From Sinotaia quadrata (Eukaryota > Mollusca > Gastropoda > Architaenioglossa > Viviparidae), in assembly GCA_028829895.1 (NCBI GenBank), contig CM054181.1, positions 111,139,360-111,203,359 of the forward strand: 64,000 nucleotides of DNA. Reading direction: 5' to 3'. Made by a program: the position numbers and the translations under genes. The notes beneath the pieces were generated by a model. It was not told the origin of the DNA, ran no database searches, and saw only the letters and a list, made by a program, of their open reading frames with translations. Numbering within the stretch: the first letter of the stretch is position 1; every line of letters starts with the position of its first letter. Positions 24,526-36,019 of this stretch are shown here, in pieces.

Positions 24526-25626
24526 AAAGTTTTCCATGCAATATGTTATGCTTCTGACTCCTAAGGACCCCGCCCACCTTTCCCTTTAAGAAGGAGCAGC
24601 AAGCGATCAAGGGAACAGGTGTACGCTCTCTGCTGGGTAATCTTAGATGAACAATTTAGCTGCCAGGCTTATTTACAAAACATACGCAACGTTGTCTCGA
24701 GAAACTGTTTTTATATGCGCTCAATAGCGAACTGTTGCGCGTGAGATGTTTAATATTATTTCTTTTAAATCCCCCTTCTCTCCTTCCTTCACCCACCTTG
24801 CTGAGAAAGAATGTAACTGATGTAAAATCCGACTTCCAAAGACAATTCAGCGAGGCCATAGGCTTGGGAGGACAGAATTCGTTAGGAAATTAATTTCTTC
24901 ATTTTAATGGTTTGAACACCTAACTCATCTATAACTATAATTGCTGATGATGATAAGATCGACGATTTCGATGATGATATAGTTGTGTAATGTACGATGG
25001 TTCACTTGTAACCGGTACCGATAAGGATCGCAAACCCTTCATCGCTCTGTAGCTTAAGATAGTGAGGTCAGCAGCTGAAGCGTTTAGTCCCTGGCTGGAT
25101 ACCAAAGCAGGATTAATAGACTCGGACTTTGCACACGTGACAGATCCTTAGCCTTGTTTACAGCAGTCGAGACTAGGAAAAGGTTCTCTCCAACAATGCC
25201 CAGAAAAAAAGACATATCCAAGTCTTCACTCTCTTTACCTATTGGTAATATATCTCTCTTTTCCAAGACTTAAATATCTCGCTCAGCGCTTGCGTTCGCA
25301 TGCGAAATCAGCAAAGGTTAAAATGGACATGAAATTAAAGCAACTATTCAGTTAAAACTATAATTATTCTGCATGTAATGCCGGGTAAGTAGGTCAAATA
25401 AGGTGTGTTGTTCATTTAAAAATATTAAAAAAAACAGTACAGCAAAAGATAACATTTATTTCCCTTCATCTTGCCACGACTCAAAAGTGAGGTCGAAGTT
25501 CATGTTGAAGTAATAGTCCTTTCAACGGTCTCTGAGATGTAGAACTCAGCCATTCCACCCCATTACCTCCCACATACACAGCTGTCGTGCTTCCATCCAA
25601 CTTGTCTATTAACAAAAGTCAGCACT
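24526..25626. other. No gene seen
   Basis: Unique sequence. A minus frame at 24656-24859 has an ATG and an AAG|GTGGGT donor-like site after 21 codons, but weak start context and no partner. Confidence 0.5.
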
Positions 25627-26052
25627 AATCCGATCTAAGTTGTAGCACTGAAAAATTGTAGTGTTGATCCGATCTATGATGCAGTCCAATCTAAGTTGTA
25701 GTGCTGATCTGATCTAAGTTATAGTGCTAATCCAATCTAAGTTATAGTGCTGATCCAATCTAAGTTATAGTGCTGATCCAATCTAAGTTATAGTGCTGAT
25801 CCAATCTACGTTGTAGCGTCGATCTGGTTTATGTTGTAGTGCTGATCTGACTTAAGTTATACTGCTGATCCAATCTATGTTGTAGCGTCGATCTGATTGA
25901 TCTATGTTATAGCGCTGATCCGATCTAAGTTGTAGTGCTGATCCAATTTAAGTTATAGTGTTGATCTGATCTATGTTGTAGCGCTGAGCCGATCTAAGTT
26001 GTAGTGCTGATCCAATTTAAGTTATAGTGCTGATCTGATCTATGTTGTAATG
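25627..26052. repeat. Minisatellite, 23-bp unit, about 18 copies
   Basis: The unit is GCTGATCCAATCTAAGTTAT plus AGT. Variant words (CCGATC/TCTGATC, TATGTTGTAGCG) alternate. The last monomer is the left boundary of the 569-bp duplication. Confidence 0.93.
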
Positions 26053-27169
26053 CAATTCTTTGAACATCAAACTGCTTTTAATGCTCTTCTCATGAACACA
26101 GTCATTTAGTGAACAATACGTAAAGAACAAATCACCTGAAACGTGCACAATAAGCAGGAATCGAAGTTTACAATGTGATTTGGACGTAGTTACTGTTCCA
26201 GGTCGTCGTTGTCTTGGCTGTTTCTTTCTGGCTGGATAGCATAATAATGCTGCGAGTAACATTTGCCGATAAGCGCCCCGCCGAACCAAATACATGGTAC
26301 CCACAAGCTGATGGCGTTTCAGTACTTGGCTGTCTGTCCTTCGCCCGCACTTCACTCGTCAGTTATTGCGTCGCTCCTTGATGTTGCATAGCTAATGATT
26401 TATTGTCGGCTGACACCATCGATGACTGATACTTAGTCGTTGTCTAGAAGTAGTTCAGTTACCAACGATCTACTATCGTTTGACGGTTGAATGAATGAAC
26501 GCATCGGTGGTTGACTTCGAGTGATGGTAAATCTACTATAGCTTTATATCAATTATTTAAATGTGAAGGTCACATTAGTAATTAAATTATCTTGTTGTAC
26601 TGCTGATCTGATCTATGTTGTAATGCAATTCTTTGAACATCAAACTGCTTTTAATGCTCTTCTCATGAACACAGTCATTTAGTGAACAATACGTAAAGAA
26701 CAAATCACCTGAAACGTGCACAATAAGCAGGAATCGAAGTTTACAATGTGATTTGGACGTAGTTACTGTTCCAGGTCGTCGTTGTCTTGGCTGTTTCTTT
26801 CTGGCTGGATAGCATAATAATGCTGCGAGTAACATTTGCCGATAAGCGCCCCGCCGAACCAAATACATGGTACCCACAAGCTGATGGCGTTTCAGTACTT
26901 GGCTGTCTGTCCTTCGCCCGCACTTCACTCGTCAGTTATTGCGTCGCTCCTTGATGTTGCATAGCTAATGATTTATTGTCGGCTGACACCATCGATGACT
27001 GATACTTAGTCGTTGTCTAGAAGTAGTTCAGTTACCAACGATCTACTATCGTTTGACGGTTGAATGAATGAACGCATCGGTGGTTGACTTCGAGTGATGG
27101 TAAATCTACTATAGCTTTATATCAATTATTTAAATGTGAAGGTCACATTAGTAATTAAATTATCTTGTT
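26028..27169. repeat. 569-bp perfect tandem duplication (offset 573 bp)
   Basis: Copy 1 is 26028-26596 and copy 2 is 26601-27169. By eye they are identical throughout. A 4-base GTAC (26597-26600) lies between them. Copy 1 starts inside the last 23-bp monomer of the array at 25627-26052, and copy 2 therefore carries a stray monomer away from the array. Two direct copies without diverged positions mean a very recent duplication, a haplotype merge or a misassembly. The ends are not TG...CA, so paired LTRs are unlikely. A minus-strand frame of about 112 codons (from a GTG near 26355 and again near 26928) is present in both copies; I do not accept it as a gene. Confidence 0.95.
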
Positions 27170-27343
27170 CCTGCGTGCTTTTCATTCTTGTATTAAGGAA
27201 AAATGAAGAAGCAAGTAGAGTGCAGCAAAGTGCAAGCGTACTTATATAACTGAACACGTGATAACTGCTAGTACAGGAGTACAAATTAATGTGCCATTTC
27301 GTTTTGTTTATTCGATAAAGCTTAAGCTGTAATATATGTTTCA

Positions 27344-27346
<3 letters not shown>

Positions 27347-27428
<82 letters not shown>
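27347..27428. repeat. (GT)n microsatellite, 41 pure repeats
   Basis: An uninterrupted run of 82 bases, the longest perfect dinucleotide tract here. Confidence 0.97.
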
Positions 27429-27429
<1 letters not shown>

Positions 27430-27431
<2 letters not shown>

Positions 27432-27697
27432 CTAAATAAATCTACTGGGTGTGCTATTATTATCAACGTCAACTGTAAATGAATTTATTAGGGTGTGCTA
27501 TTATTACCAACGTCAACTGTAAATTTGTAAATAAATCCATTTGGGTGTTATTATTATCAACGTCATGTGTAAATTTGTAGATAAATGCATTTGGGTGTGT
27601 TTTGGGGTGTGTTATTATTATCAACGTTATGTGTAAATTTGTAAATAAATCCATTTGGGTGTTATTATTATCAACGTCAAGTGTAAATTTGTAAAAG
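27430..27697. repeat. Minisatellite, about 50-bp unit, 5 copies
   Basis: TATTATTATCAACGTCA recurs five times, joined by AAATTTGTAAATAAATCCAT. One unit has an extra GTGTTTTGGGGTGTG. It abuts the (GT) tract. Confidence 0.9.
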
Positions 27698-28194
27698 GAG
27701 GACAATAAGCTTCATAGATGACCGGATTTCTCTTTCCATAGAGGTGGAAATAAATTAAAATTATTTTATTAAAATGTTTTGCTTCAAACACATCGTACTT
27801 AATGAGAAGGCGCTTTGAAGGAACTGGTAGAAATACAGTAAAGAGAGTGTACTCAATCACATTTTAAATTTACAACTAAAATATTCTATAATGCTTAGTT
27901 ATTACAGTGCATTTAACTGTCGTTATTGCTTTAATATTCATAGTTTCTGTGAGATCTAGTTTCTACAGTTAATTATCTTTTGAGACAGCAGAACAAGTAT
28001 TAAAGCTTTAATAGTCGATATTCTGAGAACCACTACCACCACCTCCCACCCCCCGGTTATCGTTTCAGGAGTGAGTTCTACCATCAAATACACGTTTAAC
28101 AAGCAGTGGACACGATGGACAGGTGTCCAGGTGACTGAGTCTACTCTTGCCTCGATATAGATTAGGGATACTTCTGATTTCTTTCATTTAACGA

Positions 28195-28272
28195 GAGCAA
28201 ACGCGGGTCTGTGTGCGCATGTGCAAAGAATAGACAGCAAGCGCGGGTCTGTGTGCGCATGTGCAAGAAAAT
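28195..28272. repeat. Tandem repeat, 40-bp unit, 2 copies
   Basis: GCGGGTCTGTGTGCGCATGT occurs at 28203 and 28243. It is GC-rich compared with its surroundings. Confidence 0.88.
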
Positions 28273-30335
28273 GAAGGCAAACGCAATCAGAACGCAAATA
28301 CTTGAAAACAACTATAGAGATTGTAGTCTCCAACAGTGTGAAGAGCTTTTAGCAAAAGAAATGACAGTGTTGTTTTATATACTTTGTGCAGTGTTTGAAC
28401 AAGTATTATACTTGTCTTGGCGATAAACCCATAAGTATGTCTGTTAAATATCAGTATAAATTAAATTTGTGTTTAACTGTTGTTGACATAGATTTGTTAG
28501 CTTTACTGCACGTGTGGTTGGAGGTTGTACGGAGAACAGGGAAAATTAATTGAACTATAATCTATTTAGTTCTTATATTGGGGAGTGGGGGGGAAAAGAA
28601 AAAGCCCCAAAACCCAAACTAAATATTACAAAACTCTAGATATTGGCTGTAAAATATTGCCTACTCTGTTTTCACCTCTTACAAGAGTGTGATTTGAAAA
28701 GCTTTGTTTACAAGCGAGGAAAGGTTGAATGCATTATAACAACCACAATCACATTTTTACGTTTTCTGGTTTATAGCCCTGGTGGATACTTTAGATATAT
28801 TTCTTTATTTTATTTTACCCCTTTATTTGAAAAAGACAAACTATAAGTATTCATTTTTAATTCAATTTTTAATGAAAATTAATGTTCAATGATTCCTACA
28901 AACACTGAACTAGAACGAGATCACGTGACATTTAGTAAATCACATATGATTGTTCCTTACAACTCAGCTAACAATATACTATCAACACTGTTTTGAAAAC
29001 AAATAATAATAATTTTTAAAAAGTTGATGGACAATCTATTTTCAACGGACACTAAAAAAGCGCTTTACTACCAATAAAGATTAAAAAAACAACAACTGTA
29101 AGCTTTCAAGGTAATGTAGTAAGTGAATACAGTAAGCTTTCAAGCTAATGTAGTAAATGCTTACTCTCGCTGTCATTTACATTGTTTCAGAGTAGACATT
29201 CACATACTCAGACACTTCTATACTCAGACTCTTCTAAGACACTTCTATACTCAGACACTTCTATACTCGGACACTCACTGATAGACTACTTCAGTGAACT
29301 CAAAGGGTGAACAAGATATTTTCCCTCATTACTACGAATGAATCGAATAACATGAAAGCATAATGAGACTTTCATTTTAATAATGGAAGGAGAGTAGTCA
29401 CTCTTAGCAATCTCTTGCATAGAGAATTCTATTTGCAAAGGAGTGAATTGCAGTAGTTACCATAACAAGCACAAAGTGAAGTTACATTAACAAAACCACT
29501 TCATCACATATGAAAAAAACCAACACACACACACACAGGCAAGATGCTTATTCGATCTCCAATCTTAAATATAATGGTCAGTAACTCGTACCACGACTAA
29601 TAAACTTGCCAACTGAACAAAGTGAAATAAAATTAATATTTTGTGAACAGGTTCTTAAAAACTTATAAATCTGTTCAGGGAACAACAGTAGGGCTCTTAA
29701 GTAAGTGTCACACAATGGCATTCCGTAGCCACACTTCCACCTTTCACTAAATATAGTCTACCCGGTTCTCTGGGAAAAATGGAAAGAAATTTAAGTCCAA
29801 AATATCCAAACATTTCAAGAAGAAAAAGATCAGGCAAAATGCAATATAGTTTTTACAATGTTTTGATTTATTTCAAAACGCCGACCGCATGATTGATATT
29901 TTTCTATTGTGATCTCTCTCCCCCCTCTCTAATCTCTCTAAATGTACACACACAGAGAGAAAGAGAGAGCTCTTTAAAAAATAAAAATAAAAAATGGTTA
30001 TTATGACCCTTTGTGAAAAGAAATAAATTAAATTTTAATGTTATTGCTAAAACTGGTTCACCACCACTACCTCCGCCATTTTAAAACAAAATTGTTGTTA
30101 TATCGAGTTGCCTCCCTTCGAACGCGTCAGAGTTCATGTGTACTTTTCAAATTTAAAGATACAAAAGATTAAAAACGCTCTTGATCCAACAGAATGATTT
30201 ATATTCTGATATCTAAACCGTGGTTGTGCGCTGTTTTTAAGTGAAATCGATACAGCTCTTTCCATTGACAGCTAATCATACAGAACTTGTTTTGTCAGTG
30301 TATCGTATCTTCACAACCTCTTTGCCGATCTATCT
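28273..30335. other. No gene seen: AT-rich DNA with small repeats
   Basis: A 33-bp duplication around GTAAGCTTTCAAG lies at 29097-29157. A 14-20-bp array of CTCAGACACTTCTATA lies at 29200-29275. A (CA)7 is at about 29523-29537, a CT/GA-rich patch at 29915-29970, and a minus-orientation AAGGGAGGCAACTC at about 30105-30119. Confidence 0.55.
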
Positions 30336-30645
30336 CTGACTGTTTCGCTCTGTCTCTGTCTGCCTTTCCCCCTCTGATTGCATTTTTCTATTTCTAATTG
30401 TGTTCTCTCTGTTTCCCTCTGTCCGTCTTTTCCTTCTAATCGCTTTCTTTTTCCATTTCTGTTTGTTTTTCTCTAGATTGTCCTCTGTGTCTGCCTATTT
30501 TCTTCTGATTGCATTTTTCTATTTCTGTTTGTTTTTCTCTAGGTTTCCCCCTGTCTGTTCATTTTTCTCCGATTGCTTTTTTCTACATCTTTATTGGGTT
30601 TTTTTTTTAGGTTTTCTCTCTGTCTGCCTGCTTCTCTTATAATGT
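30336..30645. repeat. Pyrimidine-rich minisatellite, about 65-bp unit, 4 copies
   Basis: GATTGCATTTTTCTATTTCT recurs with TTTGTTTTTCTCTAGGTTTCC. The plus frame through it is a repetitive hydrophobic Phe/Leu/Ser string and is not accepted as a protein. Confidence 0.8.
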
Positions 30646-30939
30646 TTCACTCTATCTGCTTCTGACAGCTTGTTTCTGTACGTTTACTTCTGTCTGCCTC
30701 TTTATTTGTCTCTGTATAATCCAAGGACTGCTGCTTATTTCTATAAAGACCCCCCCCACCCCCTTGTCCGTATCTCTCTGTATATCTCTGTATATTTGCC
30801 CAGATCTATTTCTCTCTGCATTCATGTCTCTCACCCTCTTTCTATGCGACAAGTCTATTTCTCTCTCTGTCTGTTTTCCTCTCTTTGCTGCTACGCATAA
30901 TATGTATGTACAGTTTGTATGCATCTATGTATATAAGAC

Positions 30940-31340
30940 AAGTTGTTTTAGTATCGGTGTATACATGTATGTATGTATAGTAATGTCAGTATGTATTTAT
31001 GTATATGTACAGTGGTGTTAGTGCATATGCATATATTCATACATATATACACACACATATACGTAGTAAGGTTAATATGGACCTATGAACCTATTTATCA
31101 TATGTACATGTATTTGCGGTAGTATTGTTTGATGTATGCATTCGTATATGCTGATATGTTTGTATGTGTGTACGCATGCATTATGTATTTATGTACATAT
31201 TTTTGACTCTTAAATATAAATTTATATATATACATGTGTGTGTGCATGTATTTGTCTACACAATATTTTGTCTACACATATTTTTGTGTGTACATGCATA
31301 TATATTTGTATGTACGTATGTATGTGTCAACTTGGGCTTA
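30940..31340. repeat. Degenerate (ATGT/TATG)n region
   Basis: About 400 bp rich in ATGTATGTAT and ATATACAT words without a strict register. Confidence 0.75.
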
Positions 31341-31844
31341 ATTCTTACACAGCATTCCATATGTATTCTACTGACATATTTTGAATTACGTAGGCAAATA
31401 ATGTGGAGTCCACGACAAAACGTATCATACGTCACATTCATCAAAGAATATCGGCACCAAGGAAAGTCCCAGAGCTCAAGCCCTCGACAGAGTTCCTGAA
31501 TCAATAGAAGCGATTCCTATTACAGCCGATAACGTATTATGCCCAATCAAAGGGACGCAAATCATGTTGGCAGTATTGTGCGCCCCTTGGAGGTTTAGCG
31601 CAAAGAATGAATACGCGTTGTCGGTCGTAATTTCACGGAAAAAAGCGGCTGCAACAATTAAGTTTGGTTACTTCCCCTTATATTGCATCTGTAATGGTTT
31701 TGATTAAATAGTGCAGAACGAATACTGTTCTGTGCGACAAGACAAGAAAGCAGACTGTCAGCGGATGTGTTACATTAAGTGTTAAATAAATGAAAAGAGC
31801 AGTCTATAGTTTAATTCTTAAAGATGTCAATTGTCAAAGCTCGT

Positions 31845-32400
31845 AAAGTTTAAAAAATCGATCAGTCAATCAATCGCTCACTTATTTCATCCATCACTCA
31901 CATAAACTATCTATCATTCAATTAATAACTGAAAAAAATTAATCTATCCATCAATTTGTCAAAAATCAGCTACCCTTTCATTTACTCACTCCAAATCAAT
32001 CAATCAACCAATTTCTCGAATAACCAATAATTAATTAATCCCTCATATAATCAATTAGTCCATCAATAAATCCCTTACTCAAACGATCACCAATCCTTCA
32101 AATAATCTTCTACTGATTCCTAAGATAATCATCCAATCAAGGAGTGGTTGAAATGATCAATTACTTCTTTTATTTTACATTCAATTAAACCACCAAGCAA
32201 TCTATCAATAAATAAATAAATCTATTAAGTAAAAGCAAACATAAAATAATAAAGAAAAGCAATCTATTTGTCAACCAAGCAGTCAATTGAACAAATCAAT
32301 CGAATAGCCAAGCAAGCAATCGAGCCTTCAAACAATCATTTAACTCATCAACAAAAAAATAATGAAGCAAATCAGATAATGATTGTAATCATTCAGTCAC
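31845..32400. repeat. Degenerate CAATCA-word region
   Basis: Over about 550 bp the plus strand is enriched in ATCAATCA, CATCAAT and CAATCAA words with no constant period. It looks like an eroded tetranucleotide array. There is no coding potential. Confidence 0.7.
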
Positions 32401-32653
32401 AACTAGGGTCATTTAATGAATCCGTAACTTAACAAAGCAGTCACTAAAAATTAATGACGAACAGCAAACATCACTCACCGTGATCATTACGCTCGTAAGC
32501 TGTGAGGTTATTGCTGTTTAGTCATTTTAACGAGACATTGCCGAGATATCGTCCCTGTTCCAAACCCGTGAGGGAGCCATGATACGAACTTTTATTAGCG
32601 GTGCGGAGCCAATGAGGTTGAATCAAACAAGCGGGAACAGAACCGACAGCGTG

Positions 32654-32692
32654 TTCGATTGTCCTGTATGATTGTCCTGTATGATTGTCCGT
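32654..32692. repeat. Short tandem repeat, 13-bp unit, 3 copies
   Basis: GATTGTCCTGTAT twice, then GATTGTCC. Confidence 0.9.
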
Positions 32693-32951
32693 GGCATGGG
32701 GTGTTAAGTACCAGATAATTTCAACTGCAATATGCAATTTGACATGACCAGTGTTGACACTTTCGTGCAAACATATGTCGCACCATTAGTAGGCCTACGC
32801 ACTTTGGCGTGTTTAGGGCTGGCTTTGGCGCAGAGGTTTTCTTTCACTTTCTTTTGTTTGTTACCTGGAGGACAATTGCACTTGTATCCAAAGTTGAATG
32901 AGGACAGCGTTGTCCAGAGAGAAAGAGCACGTGATAAGAACCGGGGTAGGT

Positions 32952-32967
32952 GGGTGGGAGGGAGGGG
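32952..32967 (+). other. G-quadruplex motif, single-base loops
   Basis: G runs at 32952-32954, 32956-32958, 32960-32962 and 32964-32967. Confidence 0.85.
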
Positions 32968-33014
32968 TAGAAACGTTGCCTGAGAAGAAAATATGCTTAC
33001 GTCTATATTTGTGT

Positions 33015-33191
33015 AGATAAGACTGTATGTGTGAGTGTGTTTGTGTGTGAGGACAAGATTGTGTATGTGTTAATAAGACTGTGTGTGAATAGGAGTAAGA
33101 CTATGTGTGTGAGCGTGTGTATGTGTTTAGATAAGATTATGTGTGTGTATGGATAAGAATGTGCAAGCGAGTGTGTTTAGACAACATCGTT

Positions 33192-33255
<64 letters not shown>

Positions 33256-33290
33256 TGTGTGTGTCTGTGTGATAAGATAGACTATTTATG
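33015..33290. repeat. Degenerate GT-rich minisatellite with (GT)n core
   Basis: Units of the GATAAGACTGTGTGTG type precede and follow a pure GT run at about 33197-33253. The (GT) run probably arose inside the array. Confidence 0.88.
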
Positions 33291-33364
33291 TGTAGATAAG
33301 ACTGATTACGTATATTAAGATTATGTCTAGGTGTGTGTGTGCTTTGTTGTGTGTGTTGTGAGCA

Positions 33365-33380
33365 GGGGTGGGTGGGTGGG
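33365..33380 (+). other. G-quadruplex motif, single-base loops
   Basis: GGGG at 33365-33368, then three GGG runs separated by single T bases to 33380. Confidence 0.85.
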
Positions 33381-33729
33381 TGTGTTGTGACACGTCACAC
33401 TAACAGGAGCGAGAATATTTGAGACAATAAAACTCGTACCAGATACGTCGCAATATCGTGGTGTCAGGACTGTGGAAATAAGCTGACACTACTGGCAGCA
33501 GTTCTCATTACGAATAATGAAGAAATACTTCGATACATAAAATAATGGAGAAAACTTCACATTGTTAAAAAAAAATAGAAAATGCTTGACTGATCGAACT
33601 CTGCACTCTCGGCAAATGATAAAGATTAAGAAATATTTTAATGATAAATACACAGCAGAAATATTAAATTTGTCAAGAATAAAATAAATATTTATTATGT
33701 AAAAACGAACGCCAGACACGGTAAAAGTA

Positions 33730-33730
<1 letters not shown>

Positions 33731-33786
<56 letters not shown>
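33731..33786. repeat. (CA)n microsatellite
   Basis: 56 bases of pure CA. Confidence 0.97.
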
Positions 33787-33788
<2 letters not shown>

Positions 33789-34324
33789 ATTTCCTTGGTG
33801 AGGAATTCGTCCAAGTATTTCGAATTGATATAAATATCTTCACACTTTATCACGACTAAGACAGGAGCGAGGGGTGGGTGGGTGGATAGGATTTGAAGAA
33901 TATAAGCGATGGGACTATTGTCACGATGGCGATGTGGCAGTATTTATAAATAAATAACGTTCATTTTTCCAGCTTAGTCGGCGAAACTCTAACTTTTATC
34001 GTAGAAAAACCATGTCACGGCACGCACGGCACAACTTCAAGTAGCTGGGGTGGGGTGACGCATGGGAATCGGTGGAGGAGAGTGGGTGGGCTGACAATTA
34101 TTATATAATCAGCCTAAAAATAAATGTCTGCAAGTGATGCAAAATGAAAACAGTGTTTGTTTATTCTCAGCTTTGACACGTTTCAGTTGAACGCAATTAA
34201 AAGCAACAGCCTCGGACAATAGCCCTCGGCCCAATGCTTTTGTCCTCATTGCTCAGGGACTAGCGTCACTAGCCTCAATCAACCCTTGAGCTCTTGGGGA
34301 TCCAGCGCTCTGTTGGCGGGAGGA

Positions 34325-34356
34325 TATAAATGGCCGACAATGGTTGAGCCAACTCA
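34325..34356 (+). promoter_or_regulatory. Candidate TATA-box core promoter
   Basis: TATAAA occupies 34325-34330 in the context GGATATAAATGG. A pyrimidine-C-A step with the A at 34356 lies 31 bases downstream of the first T, the usual spacing of a TATA box to an RNA polymerase II start site. A short leader with two ATGs and a good splice donor follow at once. The combination of box, spacing and donor is what supports the call; each part alone would be common by chance. The GC content of 34200-34330 is higher than its surroundings, and a strong 3' splice site with a compatible frame lies 3.4 kb downstream. The start site itself is inferred. Confidence 0.4.
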
Positions 34357-34411
34357 AAACATAGCACAAAGTCAAGGTCATAAACTCGTTTATGCTGCTA
34401 AAGCATGGCAA
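34356..34411 (+). CDS. Candidate first exon with start codon, spliced to 37834
   Basis: The exon would run from the inferred start site to the donor A|GTGAGA, whose GT is at 34412-34413. It contains two ATGs: one at 34392 and one at 34405 (context AAGCATGG, with A at -3 two codons in phase aside, and G at +4). The 34405 ATG contributes Met, Ala and the first base of the next codon, so the intron interrupts codon 3 after its first base. Joined to 37834, this gives a 41-codon frame. The 34392 ATG is in another frame and gives 27 codons across the same junction. Tiny first coding exons are common in animal genes for small secreted or nuclear proteins, but the product starting Met-Ala-Ser-Val-Leu-Ala has no clear signal peptide and I do not recognise it. 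It could equally be a 5' untranslated exon of a longer gene. Confidence 0.33.
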
Positions 34412-34954
34412 GTGAGAAATTTTTTTCTAATTATTTTTTTTTAAATGTTTACATCTCGATTTATAAGTATTATTTTAGGTTGGGAAATGTGTTTTCGTAA
34501 CTATTAGTTTATCGATTTAAAATTATAATTTCTTGGGGGAGGGGGGCAAGAATGCCTATGAAAGGGAAAGAACCCTGCTAAATGTTTACTGTGTGCATCC
34601 ATATGGCATAAGAAGGCTTAAGTAATGGCCGGGAAATGTTTAAACTTTCAGCAGTTTCTTTTTGCAAACTCGTTAGGCCCCACTAAACACGTTTTCCAAA
34701 TTTCCCACGGAGTGGGAAAAAAATCACGTGAGTCATTTCATATTATTTTTTATTATTATTTAGAAGAATAAACACCGTTGTAATTTATAAATTTTAAAAT
34801 AAACAATTCATTGCAATACATCTTGTCAGGAGACAAATTGTCGGCTTTAAGGGGTTTGGGGTTTTTTGTTTTAAGTTGAATATGTGCATAGCTTGAGAAA
34901 TGCAAATCTAAGTGTCAAGCATATGGCAATATTAGTTTTGGTTTATGAATTTGT

Positions 34955-35255
34955 TTAACAATGTTGTGTTGCGTTGTGCTATGTAGTGTAGTGTTGTGTG
35001 TTGTGTAGTGTTCTTTATGCTGTGTAGTGTTTTGCAATGTTGCGTTGTGCTATGTTGTGTAAGGATTTGCAATGCTGTTTTGCGTTGTTCTGTGTAGTGT
35101 TTTGCAATGTTGTGTGTTGCTTTTTGCAGTGTTTTATTGTGTTGTATAGTGTTTTGCTGTGTCGTGTAGTGTTTTGCTGAGCTGTGTAGTGTTTTGCTGA
35201 GTCGTATAGTGTTTTGCTGAGTCGTGTAGTGTTTTGCTGTGTTGTGTTTGTACGC
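34955..35255. repeat. Minisatellite, 20-bp core unit
   Basis: Right part (about 35155-35245) has four or more units of GTGTAGTGTTTTGCTGAGTC, 20 bp each. The left part is longer and degenerate (TTTGCAATGTTGTG words). Lies in the candidate intron. Confidence 0.88.
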
Positions 35256-35424
35256 ACAACTTGCATGCAGAATAATTCTGGTTGCAAGTGAGTGTAATTC
35301 CTCTCTTGTGCCGTGGCTTCATTCTGTTGTTACTTTTGAATTCTACTGTTGATGGTCAGAGTGATCACCATCTTCCAGAGAGAAAAGGCTGTTCTGAAGC
35401 TGAGACAGCGCAACAGTCCGCTGT

Positions 35425-35880
35425 CAGGACAAAACTTTCTTTTAATTAACCTTTTCTATCCGGGAAACCTTACAGTCTCAGTCTGGACAAGACTCTATTA
35501 CTTAAACCTTTCTAAACAAGAAACCTCACGATCTCAGTCAGGAAAGGACTTTCTATTAATTAACCTTTTCTATTCGGGAAGTCTAATAGCCTCATTCAAG
35601 ACAATACTTTCTTTTAATTAACCCTTTCTATACGGAAAAAACTAACAGTCTCATTTAAGACAAGACTTTCTATTAATTAACCCTTTGTATACCAAAAGCC
35701 CAATAGTCTCAGTCACGATAAGATATTATTATTATTAATTAATCCATACAGGAAGTCTACTAGTCTCAGTCACGACAAGACATTCTATTAATTAACCCAT
35801 TCGGAAAACCTAACAGCTCCATCAGGACAAGATTTTCTATTAATTAACCCTTTGTATATGGGAAGCCTAATAGAAAGTGT
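35425..35880. repeat. Minisatellite, about 60-bp unit, 8 copies
   Basis: The unit carries TTAATTAACCCTTTCTATAC and AGTCTCAGTCAGGACAAGAC. A lone degenerate relative (GATTAACCCCTTCCATACTG) lies at about 37308, at the far end of the next array. Confidence 0.9.
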
Positions 35881-36019
35881 GTCAATTGTTTACTGTTGCA
35901 TTTGACTGTTTTCCCCTCCCGTTGTGCTATTGAATTCTTTACTAGCGAATCGTGGGCAAAGTAGTTTTGTAACACGCGAAAGTATACTTCATCATTCAAT
36001 TCACTATAACAGTATATGC

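Noticed and set aside
24656..24859. Minus-strand ATG exon with AAG|GTGGGT donor
   Set aside because: Start context is poor and no promoter or partner exon was found; 21 codons are not enough.
26017..26928. Minus-strand frames of about 112 codons present twice
   Set aside because: They start at GTG, have no splice context or recognised domain, and are identical because the DNA was duplicated.
26028..27169. Paired LTRs of a retrotransposon
   Set aside because: Ends are not TG...CA, there is no internal region, no primer-binding site and no polypurine tract between the copies.
30400..30642. Hydrophobic 80-codon plus frame
   Set aside because: It is the translation of a pyrimidine-rich 65-bp repeat.
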